From Minicystis rosea (GTDB lineage: Bacteria > Myxococcota_A > Polyangia > Polyangiales > Polyangiaceae), in NCBI GenBank assembly GCA_001931535.1, contig CP016211.1:8913703-8977702 (forward strand): a DNA stretch of 64,000 bases. Reading direction: 5' to 3'. Positions 42,784 through 52,011 of this stretch are shown here, in pieces (positions within the stretch are counted from its first letter, which is position 1; every line of letters begins with the position of its first letter). The position numbers and the translations under genes are program-made. The notes under the pieces are model-generated. The model made no database searches. It saw only the letters and a list, made by a program, of their open reading frames with translations, and had not been told where the DNA came from.

Positions 42784-44094
42784 TCATCCATCTTCGGATG
42801 CGGGCGCGGGTGCTCTGCGGACGCGCACGGTGCGCACTTGGCGATCGGTGGCGTCGGCGATTTCGAGCTCGGTGCCGTCGGGCGCGAGGAGGCGCTCGCC
42901 GCGGGCCGGGATGCGGCCGGCGAGCTTCAGGGCCAGCCCAGCGATGGTCGAGAAGCTGGGGCCCATGGGCAAATCGATGTCGAGACGGCGATTGACCTCG
43001 TGCACGGCGGCGTCGCCCTGCACCACGAAGCTGCCGTCGGCGTCTTGGCGAAAGGCCGGGGGCAGAGGGGCGTCGTGCTCGCTCGAGATGTCGCCCACGA
43101 TCTCTTCGACCAAATCCTCCAACGTGACGATGCCGCTCGTGGAGCCCAATTCGTCGACCACGATGGCGAACTGTTTGCGGCGGCGCTTCATGTCCTCCAA
43201 GAGGTCGACCGCCGGCATGGTCTCGACCACGAAATAGGCTGGACGGAGGAGATCGCGGAGACCTTTGAAGGGCGCGTCCGGCGGGCGCGCGACCAGGTCT
43301 TTGACGTTGAGATAACCCAGCAGGTTGTCGAGCGTGGTGTCGTAGACGGGCAGGCGGGTATATCCCTTCTCCGCGACGATGTGGCGCACGCGCTCGAGCG
43401 TGGCCGTGACCGGCAAAGCCACCACCTTGTGGCGGGGAATCATCACCTTGCCCACGGTCAGATCGGCGAAGTCGAAGGCGCGGGAGGCGATTTGACCGGC
43501 GTTCGGGTTGACCGCGCCGGCCTCCGTGGAGTCTTCGACCACCTGCTGGATTTCTTCGGAGGAGAGGCGCGCTTCGGTGAAGTTGGTTCGATCCCCGAAG
43601 AAGCGCAGGACGATGTTGGAGCTGGCCGTGAGAAACCACACGACGGGCCGCGCGAGCCACGAGAGCGCGAGCAGGGCCCGCGCGATGATGAGGGCGTAGC
43701 GCTCGGCATAACGGAGGGCGAGCGACTTGGGGATGAGCTCGCCGAGCACGAGCGACAGATACGAGACGAGGACGACGACCGCGCCCAAGGCGATCGACTC
43801 GGCATGAGGCGCGAGCGCGGGGATGTGCGCGAGGACCTCGCGGACGCGCGCGGCGATGGTGGCGCCGCCGAACACGCTGGCGACGGCGCCCACGACGGTG
43901 ACGCCGATTTGGACCGTGGCCAAGAAGCGCTCGGGGTTGTCGCGCAGCCGCTTCACCGCGCGGGCACTGCCGCTGCCCGACGAGACCAACGCGTCGAGGC
44001 GCGAGCTGCGCACCGAGATCACCGCGATCTCGGCGGCCGCGAAGATGCCATTGAGGACGACGAGGGCCAGGATGATCGTGAGCTCGGAGAGCAC
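42784..44094 (-). CDS. CNNM/CorC (HlyC/CorC) family membrane protein
   Basis: 436 residues. The N-terminal DUF21 part has three to four membrane helices (LTIILALVVLNGIFAAAEIAVI; VVGAVASVFGGATIA; IALGAVVVLVSYLSLVLGELIPKSLAL). Two CBS domains follow (MIPRHKVVALPVTATLERVRHIV..TRLPVYD; AVDLLEDMKRRRKQFAIVVDELGSTSGIVTLEDL), and a C-terminal CorC_HlyC domain (DGSFVVQGDAAVHEVNRRLDI...GLALKLAGRIPARGE). This family is implicated in Mg2+ or Co2+ efflux. The gene sits next to an RND metal-type pump on the same strand, 67 bases apart, so the two may be used together for metal homeostasis, although a promoter between them is possible. Confidence 0.9.
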   Translation of the reverse strand: MLSELTIILALVVLNGIFAAAEIAVISVRSSRLDALVSSGSGSARAVKRLRDNPERFLATVQIGVTVVGAVASVFGGATIAARVREVLAHIPALAPHAESIALGAVVVLVSYLSLVLGELIPKSLALRYAERYALIIARALLALSWLARPVVWFLTASSNIVLRFFGDRTNFTEARLSSEEIQQVVEDSTEAGAVNPNAGQIASRAFDFADLTVGKVMIPRHKVVALPVTATLERVRHIVAEKGYTRLPVYDTTLDNLLGYLNVKDLVARPPDAPFKGLRDLLRPAYFVVETMPAVDLLEDMKRRRKQFAIVVDELGSTSGIVTLEDLVEEIVGDISSEHDAPLPPAFRQDADGSFVVQGDAAVHEVNRRLDIDLPMGPSFSTIAGLALKLAGRIPARGERLLAPDGTELEIADATDRQVRTVRVRRAPAPASEDG

Positions 44095-44161
44095 GGCGGT
44101 CTCCTTGTCGGACGGGGATCTCTAGCGCAGAAGCAGCGTTTGACGGGCGGGCGGACGGCGC

Positions 44162-47100
44162 TCATTCGGCCGGGAGCGCCGGCCCGACGAGCGCTGTCTC
44201 CGACTGAGGCTCTTCGAGCGCCATGCGCAAGATCCCCGGCAAAACCAGGAGCGCCAGCGCCGTCCCGAGGAACATGCCCACGATGACGACGGTGGCGAGC
44301 GGGCGCTGCACTTCGGCGCCGGCGCTCGTGGCCATGGCCATGGGCAGGAAGCCGAGCGCGGCCACGGCGGCCGTGGTCAGCACCGCGCGGACGACCGCGG
44401 CCGAGCCGCGCGAAACAGCCTCGTCGAGGCGCTCGCCTTCGTCGAGACGGCGTCGCACTTCGCTGGCGATGACGACGCCGTTGAGCACGGCGATGCCGCC
44501 GAGCGCGATGAACCCGACCGCCGCCGGGAGGCTGAAGGTGAGGCCGCGCGCGAGCAGGCCCAGCATGCCGCCGGTGAGCGAGAGCGGCACGAGGACGAAG
44601 ACGGCGAGCGCGAGGCGGGTGCTCCGGAACATGGCGAAGAGCATTCCGAAGATGATGGCGATCACCACCGGCACCACGATGGCGAGCCGCTTCTGGGCGC
44701 GCTCGAAGTTCTCGAATTGGCCGCCCCATTCGACGCGATGTCCGCGGGGCAAAGGGATCTCCTTGGCGATCACGTCCTTGGCCTCCGCCACCCAGCTCAC
44801 GAGATCGCGGCCGCGCAGGTTGACGTCGACGCGAATGGCACGCTCGCGGTTCACGTGGCGCACGGCGATGGGGCCGTCTCCTTCGGAGACGCTCACGATC
44901 TCGCGCAGCGGCAGGCCATGGCCGTTCGTCATGGGGACGACGAGCTCGCCGATGCCCGCGGCGGTGGGCCGCGACGGCGGCAGGAGCACGCGCAGCTCGA
45001 AGCGCCGTTGCTTCTCGTAGACGTCGCCGACCTTCACGCCTTCGCGCGCGGCTTGGAGCGCGGTGAAGGCATCTTCGACGCGGACACCGTAGCGCGCCAT
45101 GCGCTCGCGATCGGCGACGGCGTTGATGATGGGCTGTCCCAGGATGCGCTCGACACGCACGTCGCCCGTGCCCGGGACGCGGCCCACGCGCTTGCCCATG
45201 GCGTCGGCGATGCGCGACAGCTCGTCGATGTCTTCGCCGAAGATCTGGATTTGCACGTCCGCGCGCGAGCCGCTGATGATCTCGTTGGTCTTGTCCTCGA
45301 TGGGCTGCGAGATGGACACGAAGGTGCCTGGGACGCGGGTCTCGACGGCGTTCTTGAGGGCGACCGAGAGATCGTCGAAATCGTGGGCGGTGCGCCATTC
45401 CTTGGGCGGGCGGAGGCGCGCCATGACATCGGTGTTGTCGTTGCCCACGGCGTCGACGGCCACCTCGGCGCGGCCGGTGAGCGCGACGGTGCTCAGCACT
45501 TCGGGGAACTCGCGGAGGACCTTTTCGACCTCGAGATCGAGGCGGCGCGCAGCCTCGAGCGAGATGCTGGGCGCGCGACGAATGGCCACCACGATGTCGC
45601 CTTCGAAGATGCGCGGCACGAACTCGGCGCCGGAGCCGGCGAAGATCCACGTGACCACCGCGCACAGCGAGGTCGCGGCCACGACGGCGACGCGACGGTG
45701 AGCGATGACGCGCGGGACGAGCGCGCCATAACGATGGCCGATCCATTCGATCCAATGCGGGCCATGGCCCTTCGCCGGCGGGACCAAGACCACGAGCACG
45801 GCGGGGAAGAGGAGCACCGAATAGACGAGCGCGCCGAAGAGGGCACAGGCCATGGTGATGGCCATGGGCCGGAACATCTTGCCCTCCGCGCCTTGGAGCG
45901 TGAGGAGCGGGACGTACACCAACATGATGATGGCGACCGCGAAGCTGACGGGGCGCGCCACGCCTTTCATGATCTCGCCATACGCACCGGCGCGCGCTTC
46001 ACCGGCGAGCTTCTTTCCAGCGACGGCCGCGATGACGGCCTCGAGCATCACGATGGGACCGTCGACGAGGAAGCCGAAGTCGATGGCGCCGAGCGACATC
46101 AAGTCTCCGGTGACGCCGAAGAGGTGCATGCCGAAGAGCGCCACGCTCATGGCCGCGGGAATGCCGAGGACGACGGCGAGCGCGCCGCGGATGGTGCCGA
46201 GGAAGAGGGTGAGCACCACCGTGACGATGACCACGCCCTCGGCCAAGTTGACGAGCACCGTCTTGATCGTGCGGCCCACGAAGTCGCCGCGATCGTAGAA
46301 GACGTCGACGGCGACGCCGGGCGGGAGCTGGGGGCGAAGCTCGTCGACGCGGGCGCGCACGTTGCCGACGACCTCGCGGCTGTTGGATCCGAGGAGCATC
46401 ATGACGATGCCGGTCACGGCTTCGCCCTGGGCCTCGCGGGTGATGACGCCGTAGCGGAGCGCGGATCCGATGCGCACGTCGGCCACGTGCTTCACCAGCG
46501 TGGGCGTGCCGTGATCGCTCGTGCGCAGGACGACGTTGCCGATGTCGTCCACGCCGCGGAGCATGCCTTCGCCGCGCACGATGAAGGCTTCGTCGTTGCG
46601 CTCCACGTAGCCGCCGCCGACGTTGATGTTGGCGGAGCGGAGCGCGTCGGCCACGTCCTTGACCGAGAGCTTGAAGGCGAGGAGACGCGCGCCGTCGATG
46701 ACGACTTGATACTGCTTGAGCTCGCCGCCCATGGTGTTGATCTCGCTCACGCCGGGCACGCTGCGGAGCTTCGGGACGATCTCCCAGTCGAGCAGCGTGC
46801 GGAGCTGCATCGGGGTGTGGTGATCGGATCGGATCACGAAATGGAAGATCTGCCCGAGCCCCGTGTAGACCGGCGCAAGCTGCGGTGGGCTCGCCGACGC
46901 CGGGAGCTCCGCCTCGATGCCGCGGAGGCGCTCGGTGACGAGCTGCCGCGCGAACCACACGTCCGTCCCGTCCTTGAAGACCACCGCCACCGCGGAGAGG
47001 CCGATGCGCGAGGTGCCGCGGATCTCCACGCTGCCCGGGACACCTGCGATGGCGTTCTCGATGGGCGTGGTGACGTTGCGCTCGATTTCGAGCGGCGTCA

Positions 47101-47266
47101 GGCCCGAGGCCGTGGTGAGGACGACGACTTGAATGGTCGAGACGTCGGGCAGCGCGTCGATGGGGAGCGCCCGCGCCGCGAGCCCACCGCCCGCGAGCAA
47201 CAGGCCGAAGAGGACCATCACGAGCGCGCGAAAACGAATGGATGCGAGGACGATCCGGGCGAGCAT
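44162..47266 (-). CDS. CusA/CzcA-type RND efflux pump
   Basis: 1,034 residues, the full length of an HME-RND transporter. N-terminal helix (ALVMVLFGLLLAGGGLAARAL), PDVSTIQVVVLTTASGLTPLEIE, the two periplasmic porter domains, and transmembrane helices IV-VI. The proton-relay segment DFGFLVDGPIVMLEA retains Asp and Glu like CzcA/CusA, which supports a heavy-metal substrate, although Met residues of CusA cannot be checked by eye. No membrane-fusion or TolC-like gene is found nearby, so it must recruit partners encoded elsewhere or act alone. It is divergent from an OmpR-type two-component pair, its likely regulator. Confidence 0.9.
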   Translation of the reverse strand: MLARIVLASIRFRALVMVLFGLLLAGGGLAARALPIDALPDVSTIQVVVLTTASGLTPLEIERNVTTPIENAIAGVPGSVEIRGTSRIGLSAVAVVFKDGTDVWFARQLVTERLRGIEAELPASASPPQLAPVYTGLGQIFHFVIRSDHHTPMQLRTLLDWEIVPKLRSVPGVSEINTMGGELKQYQVVIDGARLLAFKLSVKDVADALRSANINVGGGYVERNDEAFIVRGEGMLRGVDDIGNVVLRTSDHGTPTLVKHVADVRIGSALRYGVITREAQGEAVTGIVMMLLGSNSREVVGNVRARVDELRPQLPPGVAVDVFYDRGDFVGRTIKTVLVNLAEGVVIVTVVLTLFLGTIRGALAVVLGIPAAMSVALFGMHLFGVTGDLMSLGAIDFGFLVDGPIVMLEAVIAAVAGKKLAGEARAGAYGEIMKGVARPVSFAVAIIMLVYVPLLTLQGAEGKMFRPMAITMACALFGALVYSVLLFPAVLVVLVPPAKGHGPHWIEWIGHRYGALVPRVIAHRRVAVVAATSLCAVVTWIFAGSGAEFVPRIFEGDIVVAIRRAPSISLEAARRLDLEVEKVLREFPEVLSTVALTGRAEVAVDAVGNDNTDVMARLRPPKEWRTAHDFDDLSVALKNAVETRVPGTFVSISQPIEDKTNEIISGSRADVQIQIFGEDIDELSRIADAMGKRVGRVPGTGDVRVERILGQPIINAVADRERMARYGVRVEDAFTALQAAREGVKVGDVYEKQRRFELRVLLPPSRPTAAGIGELVVPMTNGHGLPLREIVSVSEGDGPIAVRHVNRERAIRVDVNLRGRDLVSWVAEAKDVIAKEIPLPRGHRVEWGGQFENFERAQKRLAIVVPVVIAIIFGMLFAMFRSTRLALAVFVLVPLSLTGGMLGLLARGLTFSLPAAVGFIALGGIAVLNGVVIASEVRRRLDEGERLDEAVSRGSAAVVRAVLTTAAVAALGFLPMAMATSAGAEVQRPLATVVIVGMFLGTALALLVLPGILRMALEEPQSETALVGPALPAE

Positions 47267-47314
47267 GCCAATCTCTCGGGCCGAGCAACGTAGGGCGCCG
47301 CGCGCGCGCCGGCG

Positions 47315-47341
47315 CTTACGGGCAGGTTAAGATTTCGTAAG
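47315..47341. promoter_or_regulatory. Inverted repeat between the RND pump and the two-component system
   Basis: CTTACG (47315-47320) and CGTAAG (47336-47341) 15 bases apart in a 145-base divergent gap, with a nearby GTTAAG. A suitable target for an OmpR-type regulator; the same CTTACGAA motif recurs at 49433 and 49443 at the end of the kinase gene. Confidence 0.45.
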
Positions 47342-47411
47342 GATCGGCCCCGAAGCCCCGCGCTCCGGAGCGTTGCTGGGCCCTTCGAGGACCACTAGGC
47401 TCGCTCCTCGG

Positions 47412-48080
47412 ATGAAGATCCTCATCGTCGAGGACGACACCAAGGTCGCGCGGTTCCTCGCGCGGGTCCTCACGGAAGAGGGCTTCATGGCCGACCTCTG
47501 CGCGAGCGGCGAAGGCGCCGTGGAGCAGGCGCGGAGCGGGGTCTACGACCTCGTCGTCCTCGATTGGATGCTGCCCGATCTGGACGGCCTCTCGGTGTGC
47601 CGCGAGCTGCGCCGCTTGGGCATGGCGATACCCATTCTCATGCTCACCGCGCGCGGCGAGCTGCGCGAGCGCGTGCTCGGGCTCACGACGGGCGCCGACG
47701 ATTACCTGGTGAAGCCGTTCGAGATCGAAGAGCTCCTGGCCCGCGTGCGCGCGCTCCTCCGCCGGGCGGCGACGGCGACGCGCCTCGTGCACGGCGATCT
47801 CGAGATCGATCGCATGGCGCGGCGCGCGCACCTCGGCGGCGCGCCGCTCGATCTCACGAACCGCGAATATGCCCTCCTCCTGCACCTCGCCCAGCGCGTC
47901 GATCAAGTGGTGCCCAAATCGGAGCTGCTCGCGCGGGTCTGGGACACGAGCTTCGACACGGGATCGAACCTGGTCGAGGTCCACGTGAGCCGGCTCCGCG
48001 ACAAGCTCGGCGCCCACGCGTGGATGATCGAGACGGTGCGCGGCGTGGGCTATCGCCTGCGCGGAAGGCGCGATCCATGA
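47412..48080 (+). CDS. OmpR/PhoB-type response regulator
   Basis: 222 residues. The receiver (residues 1-~115) has Glu-Asp-Asp (7-9), phospho-acceptor Asp51 in VVLDWMLPDLDG, and the conserved Lys in DDYLVKPFE. The winged-helix DNA-binding domain follows (LDLTNREYALLLHLAQR, VPKSELLARVWD, NLVEVHVSRLRDKL, IETVRGVGYRLR). ATG 47412 gives the family start MKILIVEDD; an upstream frame extension lacks a plausible start. Its stop overlaps the ATG of the kinase gene (ATGA). The gene is divergent from the RND pump, so it probably regulates metal efflux. Confidence 0.92.
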   Translation: MKILIVEDDTKVARFLARVLTEEGFMADLCASGEGAVEQARSGVYDLVVLDWMLPDLDGLSVCRELRRLGMAIPILMLTARGELRERVLGLTTGADDYLVKPFEIEELLARVRALLRRAATATRLVHGDLEIDRMARRAHLGGAPLDLTNREYALLLHLAQRVDQVVPKSELLARVWDTSFDTGSNLVEVHVSRLRDKLGAHAWMIETVRGVGYRLRGRRDP

Positions 48081-49456
48081 GCCTGCGCCGGCGCCTCGTG
48101 GGCGCCGTCTCGGCGGTGACGATCGTCACGCTGGGAGGCGCGTTCGCGACCATCACGGTGGCCGTGAACGGATCGCAGGAGCGGCAGCTCGACGAAGCGC
48201 TGCGGGCCGAAGCGCGTGAAGAGGCCTCCGAGGCCTCGGCCATCGGCGGCGGGCAATTGGCCATCAGCGATCGGCCCGGCCCCGCGGCCAACGACGTCGG
48301 GCCGCTGACCAAATACGGTGTCATCTACGCCGACGACGGGCGCGTGTTGGCCGAGACACCCACGTTCCAGGGCCGGCCGCCGGCGCTCGCGACGCTGCCC
48401 CACGCCGACGGCGTGTGCTTCGATCTGTGGTTCGGCACCGAGCACCTGCGCGGCGTCTTGGCGCCGATTCCACGCCACACCGATCATCGCTTGTTGCTGG
48501 CCGCGCCGCGCACCGATCTCGACAGCGACGCCACCTTCATCGAGCGGACCGTGATGATCGTGTTCGTCATCGCGGTGGGGTGGTCGATCCTGGTCGCGTC
48601 CTGGATCGTGCGGCGTTTGACGCGCGAGCACGAGGCCATCGCCGCCGTGGCCCGCCGCGTGGCCGCCGGCGATCTCTCGGCCCGCGTGCTCCTGCGCACG
48701 GGCGATCGCGAGATCGCGCAGCTCGCGCGCGACGTGGACGACATGATCGAGCGCCTCTCGCTGCTCGTGACCTCGCAGCGCCGCTTCATCGCCCACGCGG
48801 CGCACGAGCTGCGATCCCCTCTGACCACGCTCTACGGCGAGCTCTCGCTGGCCCTGCGGCGCGAGCGCGACGCGGCCGGCTATCAAAGGACCATCACCGA
48901 AGCGCTCGACTCCGCGCGCCGGCTCAAGCTGATGGTCGAAGATCTCTTGGCGCTCGCGCGCGCCGGCGCCGACGCGCCCGATCCGGATGAAGACGTGCGC
49001 CTCCACGACGCCATCGTCGCCGCCGTCGAGTCGGTCTCGGGCGCTGCCCGCGAAGGCGAGGTGACCGTCGACGTCGCCGCGACGGCCGCGGTGATTCGGG
49101 GCCATTCACGCGATCTGGAGCGCCTGTTTCGCAACCTCGTGGAGAACGCGATTCGCCACTCGCCGCGCGGTGGACGCGTGCGCGTGACGGCGGAGACGGC
49201 CGCCGACGAGGTGACGATCGCGGTCGCCGACGAAGGCCCCGGCGTGGCCGAGGCCGATCGTGATCGCCTCTTCGAGCCCTTCTTTCGCGGCTCCCACGAG
49301 CAGTCGGAAGGGCAGCCCGGCGCGGGGCTCGGCCTCTCCATCGCTCGCGAGATCGCCCGCGCGCACGGAGGCGACGTCACGCTCGACCACGGCTCCCGCT
49401 CCGCGACCTTCGTCGTCCGTCTGCCCACGATCCTTACGAACCTTACGAAGCCGTAA
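48077..49456 (+). CDS. Membrane histidine kinase paired with the OmpR-type regulator
   Basis: 459 residues. Helix 1 (residues ~7-29) and helix 2 (VMIVFVIAVGWSILVASWIV, ~158-177) enclose a periplasmic sensor of about 125 residues; HAMP (VRRLTREHEAIAAVARRVAAGDLSARV) and HisKA (HAAHELRSPLTTLYGEL) follow. The ATPase domain has LVENAIRHSPRGG, VADEGPGV and GLGLSIAREIARAHGG. Layout as in CusS-like metal-sensing kinases, but that sensor family was not confirmed. It overlaps the regulator gene by 4 bases and would phosphorylate it. The 3' end repeats the CTTACGAA motif found between the pump and the regulator. Confidence 0.92.
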   Translation: MSLRRRLVGAVSAVTIVTLGGAFATITVAVNGSQERQLDEALRAEAREEASEASAIGGGQLAISDRPGPAANDVGPLTKYGVIYADDGRVLAETPTFQGRPPALATLPHADGVCFDLWFGTEHLRGVLAPIPRHTDHRLLLAAPRTDLDSDATFIERTVMIVFVIAVGWSILVASWIVRRLTREHEAIAAVARRVAAGDLSARVLLRTGDREIAQLARDVDDMIERLSLLVTSQRRFIAHAAHELRSPLTTLYGELSLALRRERDAAGYQRTITEALDSARRLKLMVEDLLALARAGADAPDPDEDVRLHDAIVAAVESVSGAAREGEVTVDVAATAAVIRGHSRDLERLFRNLVENAIRHSPRGGRVRVTAETAADEVTIAVADEGPGVAEADRDRLFEPFFRGSHEQSEGQPGAGLGLSIAREIARAHGGDVTLDHGSRSATFVVRLPTILTNLTKP

Positions 49457-49516
49457 TCTCCCGAGGAAACACGCGCTCGCCGGGCGAGGGCCGCGCATTA
49501 TGCTGTCTCGAGAGCG

Positions 49517-49777
49517 ATGCTCATGCGCCGGCGCATTCCTTGGAAAGAGCTTTACGTCTGGACCTTCGAGACACCGTGCCTGCACGGGCTCGACGGCAAA
49601 GCGCGGCTCGCGGCGCTCCATCGCTGGAAGAACGGACAGGCCCAATGCCTCGTCTGGTTCTATCGCGACGCCGAGGAGCTGCGCGGACCGGAGATCGTCG
49701 ATTGGTCCGGCTTCCCCGAGCACGACGCCGAGCGCGCGGCCGCGGCCTTCCCGCCCATTTCGTCACCGCTGTTTTGA
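49517..49777 (+). CDS. Small hypothetical protein
   Basis: 86 residues, MLMRRRIPWKELYVWTFETP..., one domain with aromatic-rich segments (WKELYVWTF, HRWKNGQAQCLVWFYRD, VDWSGFPEHD). It starts 60 bases after the kinase gene on the same strand. No known family. GAGAGCG precedes the ATG as a weak ribosome site. Composition (Trp, aromatic, few repeats) is more protein-like than the frame shadows around it, so a real gene is likely but not certain. Confidence 0.5.
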   Translation: MLMRRRIPWKELYVWTFETPCLHGLDGKARLAALHRWKNGQAQCLVWFYRDAEELRGPEIVDWSGFPEHDAERAAAAFPPISSPLF

Positions 49778-49798
49778 GCGCGGTACGAGCCGCGCCCT

Positions 49799-50689
49799 TC
49801 ACTTGTCGAGGATGAAGGCCGGCGTCGCCTCGATGCGGAGGCCGGCGGAGACCTGCGTGCATTTGCCGGTGTCGTCGTCCATGTGCAGATCGGCGAGGAG
49901 GCCAATCAGCCCGGTCGCCATCGAGATCACGTCTTCTCCGATGTCGAGGCTGGCGATGATGCCTTTGAAGTCGGCCACCTCGATGCCGCCGGCGAGCGTG
50001 CCTTTCATGGCCATGCCGCCGCCGTTCGTGTCGGGCGTGAGGTCGATGCGGCCCACGACGCCGTGCAGGTTGAGGTTGAAGTCGGCGGTGAGGACGCGGA
50101 CGGGGAGGACCGCGTCGCCGGGCCCGATGTGGACCACGCCGTCCTTCACCTTGCCGGGGAGCGTGCTCACGGGCGCTTGCTCGCGATTGAACCCGAACGT
50201 CTGGTAGGTGACGAACTTGCCCTGCGCATCGAGGAGCGGAACACCCTTCCCCGCCGCGATGCGCACGGTGACGTCGTCGTCGTTCATCGGATCGTCGAGA
50301 TCGTCGATCGCGATCAGGATGAGGAGCTGGCCATTGGCGATCGCGGCCGCCAGGAGCGCGCCGATGTTCTCCGAGCCGACGTAACCCTCGATGACCGGCA
50401 GGAGGCCACCAAATTGGTTGTCGATGCCGGGCTCGCCGTCGGGCGAGGTGAAATCCTTCATCCCGCAGCTCGGCGTGTCGCCGTCGGGCGTGACACGACC
50501 GTCGATGTTCAGCCCCTCGGCGATGTGGGTCTTGTCGTCGAGGATCCGCGCGAAGGTGGCGAACGTGAGCACGCCTGCCTGCGTGACGCTCTTCTCTTGC
50601 GTGGTCCCCGGCGACGTCTCCTCGGCGCTGCAGCCGGCGAGCGCCATTGCCGCCGCGAGGATGCCCGTGCCCAGCGTGCGCATCATCAT
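49799..50689 (-). CDS. Secreted lipoprotein of the DUF1552 cluster
   Basis: 296 residues. MMMRTLGTGILAAAMALAGC provides a lipobox (LAGC, Cys20). After a polar linker a mixed alpha/beta domain spans ~40-296 (LTFATFARILDDKTHIAEGLNIDGR; QFGGLLPVIEGYVGSENIGALLAAAIANGQLLILIAIDDLDDP; GVVGRIDLTPDTNGGGMAMKGTLAGGIEVADFKGII). The family is unknown to me. The start overlaps the DUF1552 gene stop (ATGA), making it the third coupled gene in the chain from 53675. Confidence 0.78.
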   Translation of the reverse strand: MMMRTLGTGILAAAMALAGCSAEETSPGTTQEKSVTQAGVLTFATFARILDDKTHIAEGLNIDGRVTPDGDTPSCGMKDFTSPDGEPGIDNQFGGLLPVIEGYVGSENIGALLAAAIANGQLLILIAIDDLDDPMNDDDVTVRIAAGKGVPLLDAQGKFVTYQTFGFNREQAPVSTLPGKVKDGVVHIGPGDAVLPVRVLTADFNLNLHGVVGRIDLTPDTNGGGMAMKGTLAGGIEVADFKGIIASLDIGEDVISMATGLIGLLADLHMDDDTGKCTQVSAGLRIEATPAFILDK

Positions 50690-52011
50690 GTCGCCTCGAT
50701 GGCCGGGAGGCCTTGCGTCACGAACCCTTCGTCCGATCCATACGAGGTCGCCGCCACGTCGTAGGCGTGGAGCAGCGTCAGGCCGAGCTTGCTCGCGTTC
50801 TCGCCGAGCGCGACGCGGTGGTGAATCCCCTTCTTCAAAGCACCGTTGGCCGAGCCGGCGATGAAGAGCGGATATTCGTCGACCGCGTGCGATTTGCCGT
50901 TGGAGCAGTCCGTCATGAAGAGCACGCCGCAGTGGTCGAGGAGCGTGGCGTTGCCCTCTTTGATGTTCTTGAGGGCCTGAATGAAATAGGACGCCTCGGA
51001 GAGGATCTGCTGGAGGATGTTCTGCACGGTGGGCTGATCGCCGAGCTCGTCGTGGGTGAGCTGGTGATGCCCGGCGGGCGCATCCTTGAAGAGCAGGTTG
51101 TTCACCGAGTGGCTGAACTGGAAGGTGAACACCCGCTGTTGATCACAGGCGAGCGACATGGCGAGGATGTCGCTGATCACCCGGCTCACCGCGCTGAGCT
51201 GCGGGCGCCCGTCGATGTCGGGATAATCCGGCAGCGGCGCCATGGGCTTCTTGCACGCGTCGAGCACGGGCGGGGCCGCTTCGAGCTTGGCAATCTTCTG
51301 CTCCAGCGATCGCACGTTGTCCATGTGCTGATCGAGGCGCGCCCGATCGTTCGATCCGAGCTTGTTCTTCAGGGCCTTGGCGTCCTCGCCGACGGCGTCG
51401 AGGATGCTCCTTCGCAAACCGAGCTTGGGATCGACCGTAACCGTGTCGCCGGGCAGGTGGAACGTCGGCCCGAAGAGCGCGTCGAAGAGGACCGCAGGGT
51501 TCGACTCGGGCGGGTTGGGCTTGCCCGGCTCGCTGTACGAAGGGGTCGTGTCCACCCGATCGACCGAGACCTCGAGCGAGCGATTCACGGTGTCGGTGCC
51601 GATTTGATCGGCGATCACCTGATCGATCGTGCGCGCCATCGTCTCGCCGTTGGGGCCGGCGCGCCCGCCCGTGAGGATGCCGGCGGGCCCGGTGCCGTGG
51701 GGCTGATTGTTGGGCGTGTAGACCTTGAGGCCGCTGACGACGGTGATCTCGTCCTTCACGTCGATGAGCGGCGCCATGATGGGCGAGAGCTTCCAATCGG
51801 CGCCGGTGCCCGTCGGGACCCAGTTGTCCGGATTCGGCCCCACGCCGTTGCCCCAGAACCACACGCCGAAGCGCTTGGGGAAAGAGTCGCCCGAGGCCAG
51901 CGCTTCACCGTGGTTGTCGAGGAAGATGTCGAGCGTGGGCAGCGCGAGCCCCACGGCCATGCCGCCGAGCAACCCGCGCAACAACGTCCTTCGGTGGATT
52001 CGCTTTCCCAT
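50686..52011 (-). CDS. DUF1552 domain protein with Tat-like signal
   Basis: 441 residues. HRRTLLRGLLGGMAVGLALPTLDIF is a Tat-type signal (RRTLLRG); export in folded form is likely. The domain has the DUF1552 style: PKRFGVWFWGNGVGPN, LSPIMAPLIDVKDEITVVSGL, SVDRVDTTPSYSEPG and FTFQFSHSVNNLLFKDAPAGHHQLTHDELGDQ. It is related to alkaline-phosphatase-type sulfatase proteins of planctomycetes and Polyangiales. Exact reaction unknown. ATG 52011 shares a base with the stop of the DUF1592 gene (TGATG); a GTG three bases earlier is an alternative start. The protein is always found next to DUF1592-type genes, as here. Confidence 0.9.
   Translation of the reverse strand: MGKRIHRRTLLRGLLGGMAVGLALPTLDIFLDNHGEALASGDSFPKRFGVWFWGNGVGPNPDNWVPTGTGADWKLSPIMAPLIDVKDEITVVSGLKVYTPNNQPHGTGPAGILTGGRAGPNGETMARTIDQVIADQIGTDTVNRSLEVSVDRVDTTPSYSEPGKPNPPESNPAVLFDALFGPTFHLPGDTVTVDPKLGLRRSILDAVGEDAKALKNKLGSNDRARLDQHMDNVRSLEQKIAKLEAAPPVLDACKKPMAPLPDYPDIDGRPQLSAVSRVISDILAMSLACDQQRVFTFQFSHSVNNLLFKDAPAGHHQLTHDELGDQPTVQNILQQILSEASYFIQALKNIKEGNATLLDHCGVLFMTDCSNGKSHAVDEYPLFIAGSANGALKKGIHHRVALGENASKLGLTLLHAYDVAATSYGSDEGFVTQGLPAIEAT

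Noticed and set aside
44717..47293. 858-residue plus-strand frame opposite the RND pump
   Set aside because: Antisense shadow caused by high GC; no motifs, His/Asp/Glu-rich composition, and the RND gene on the other strand is complete.
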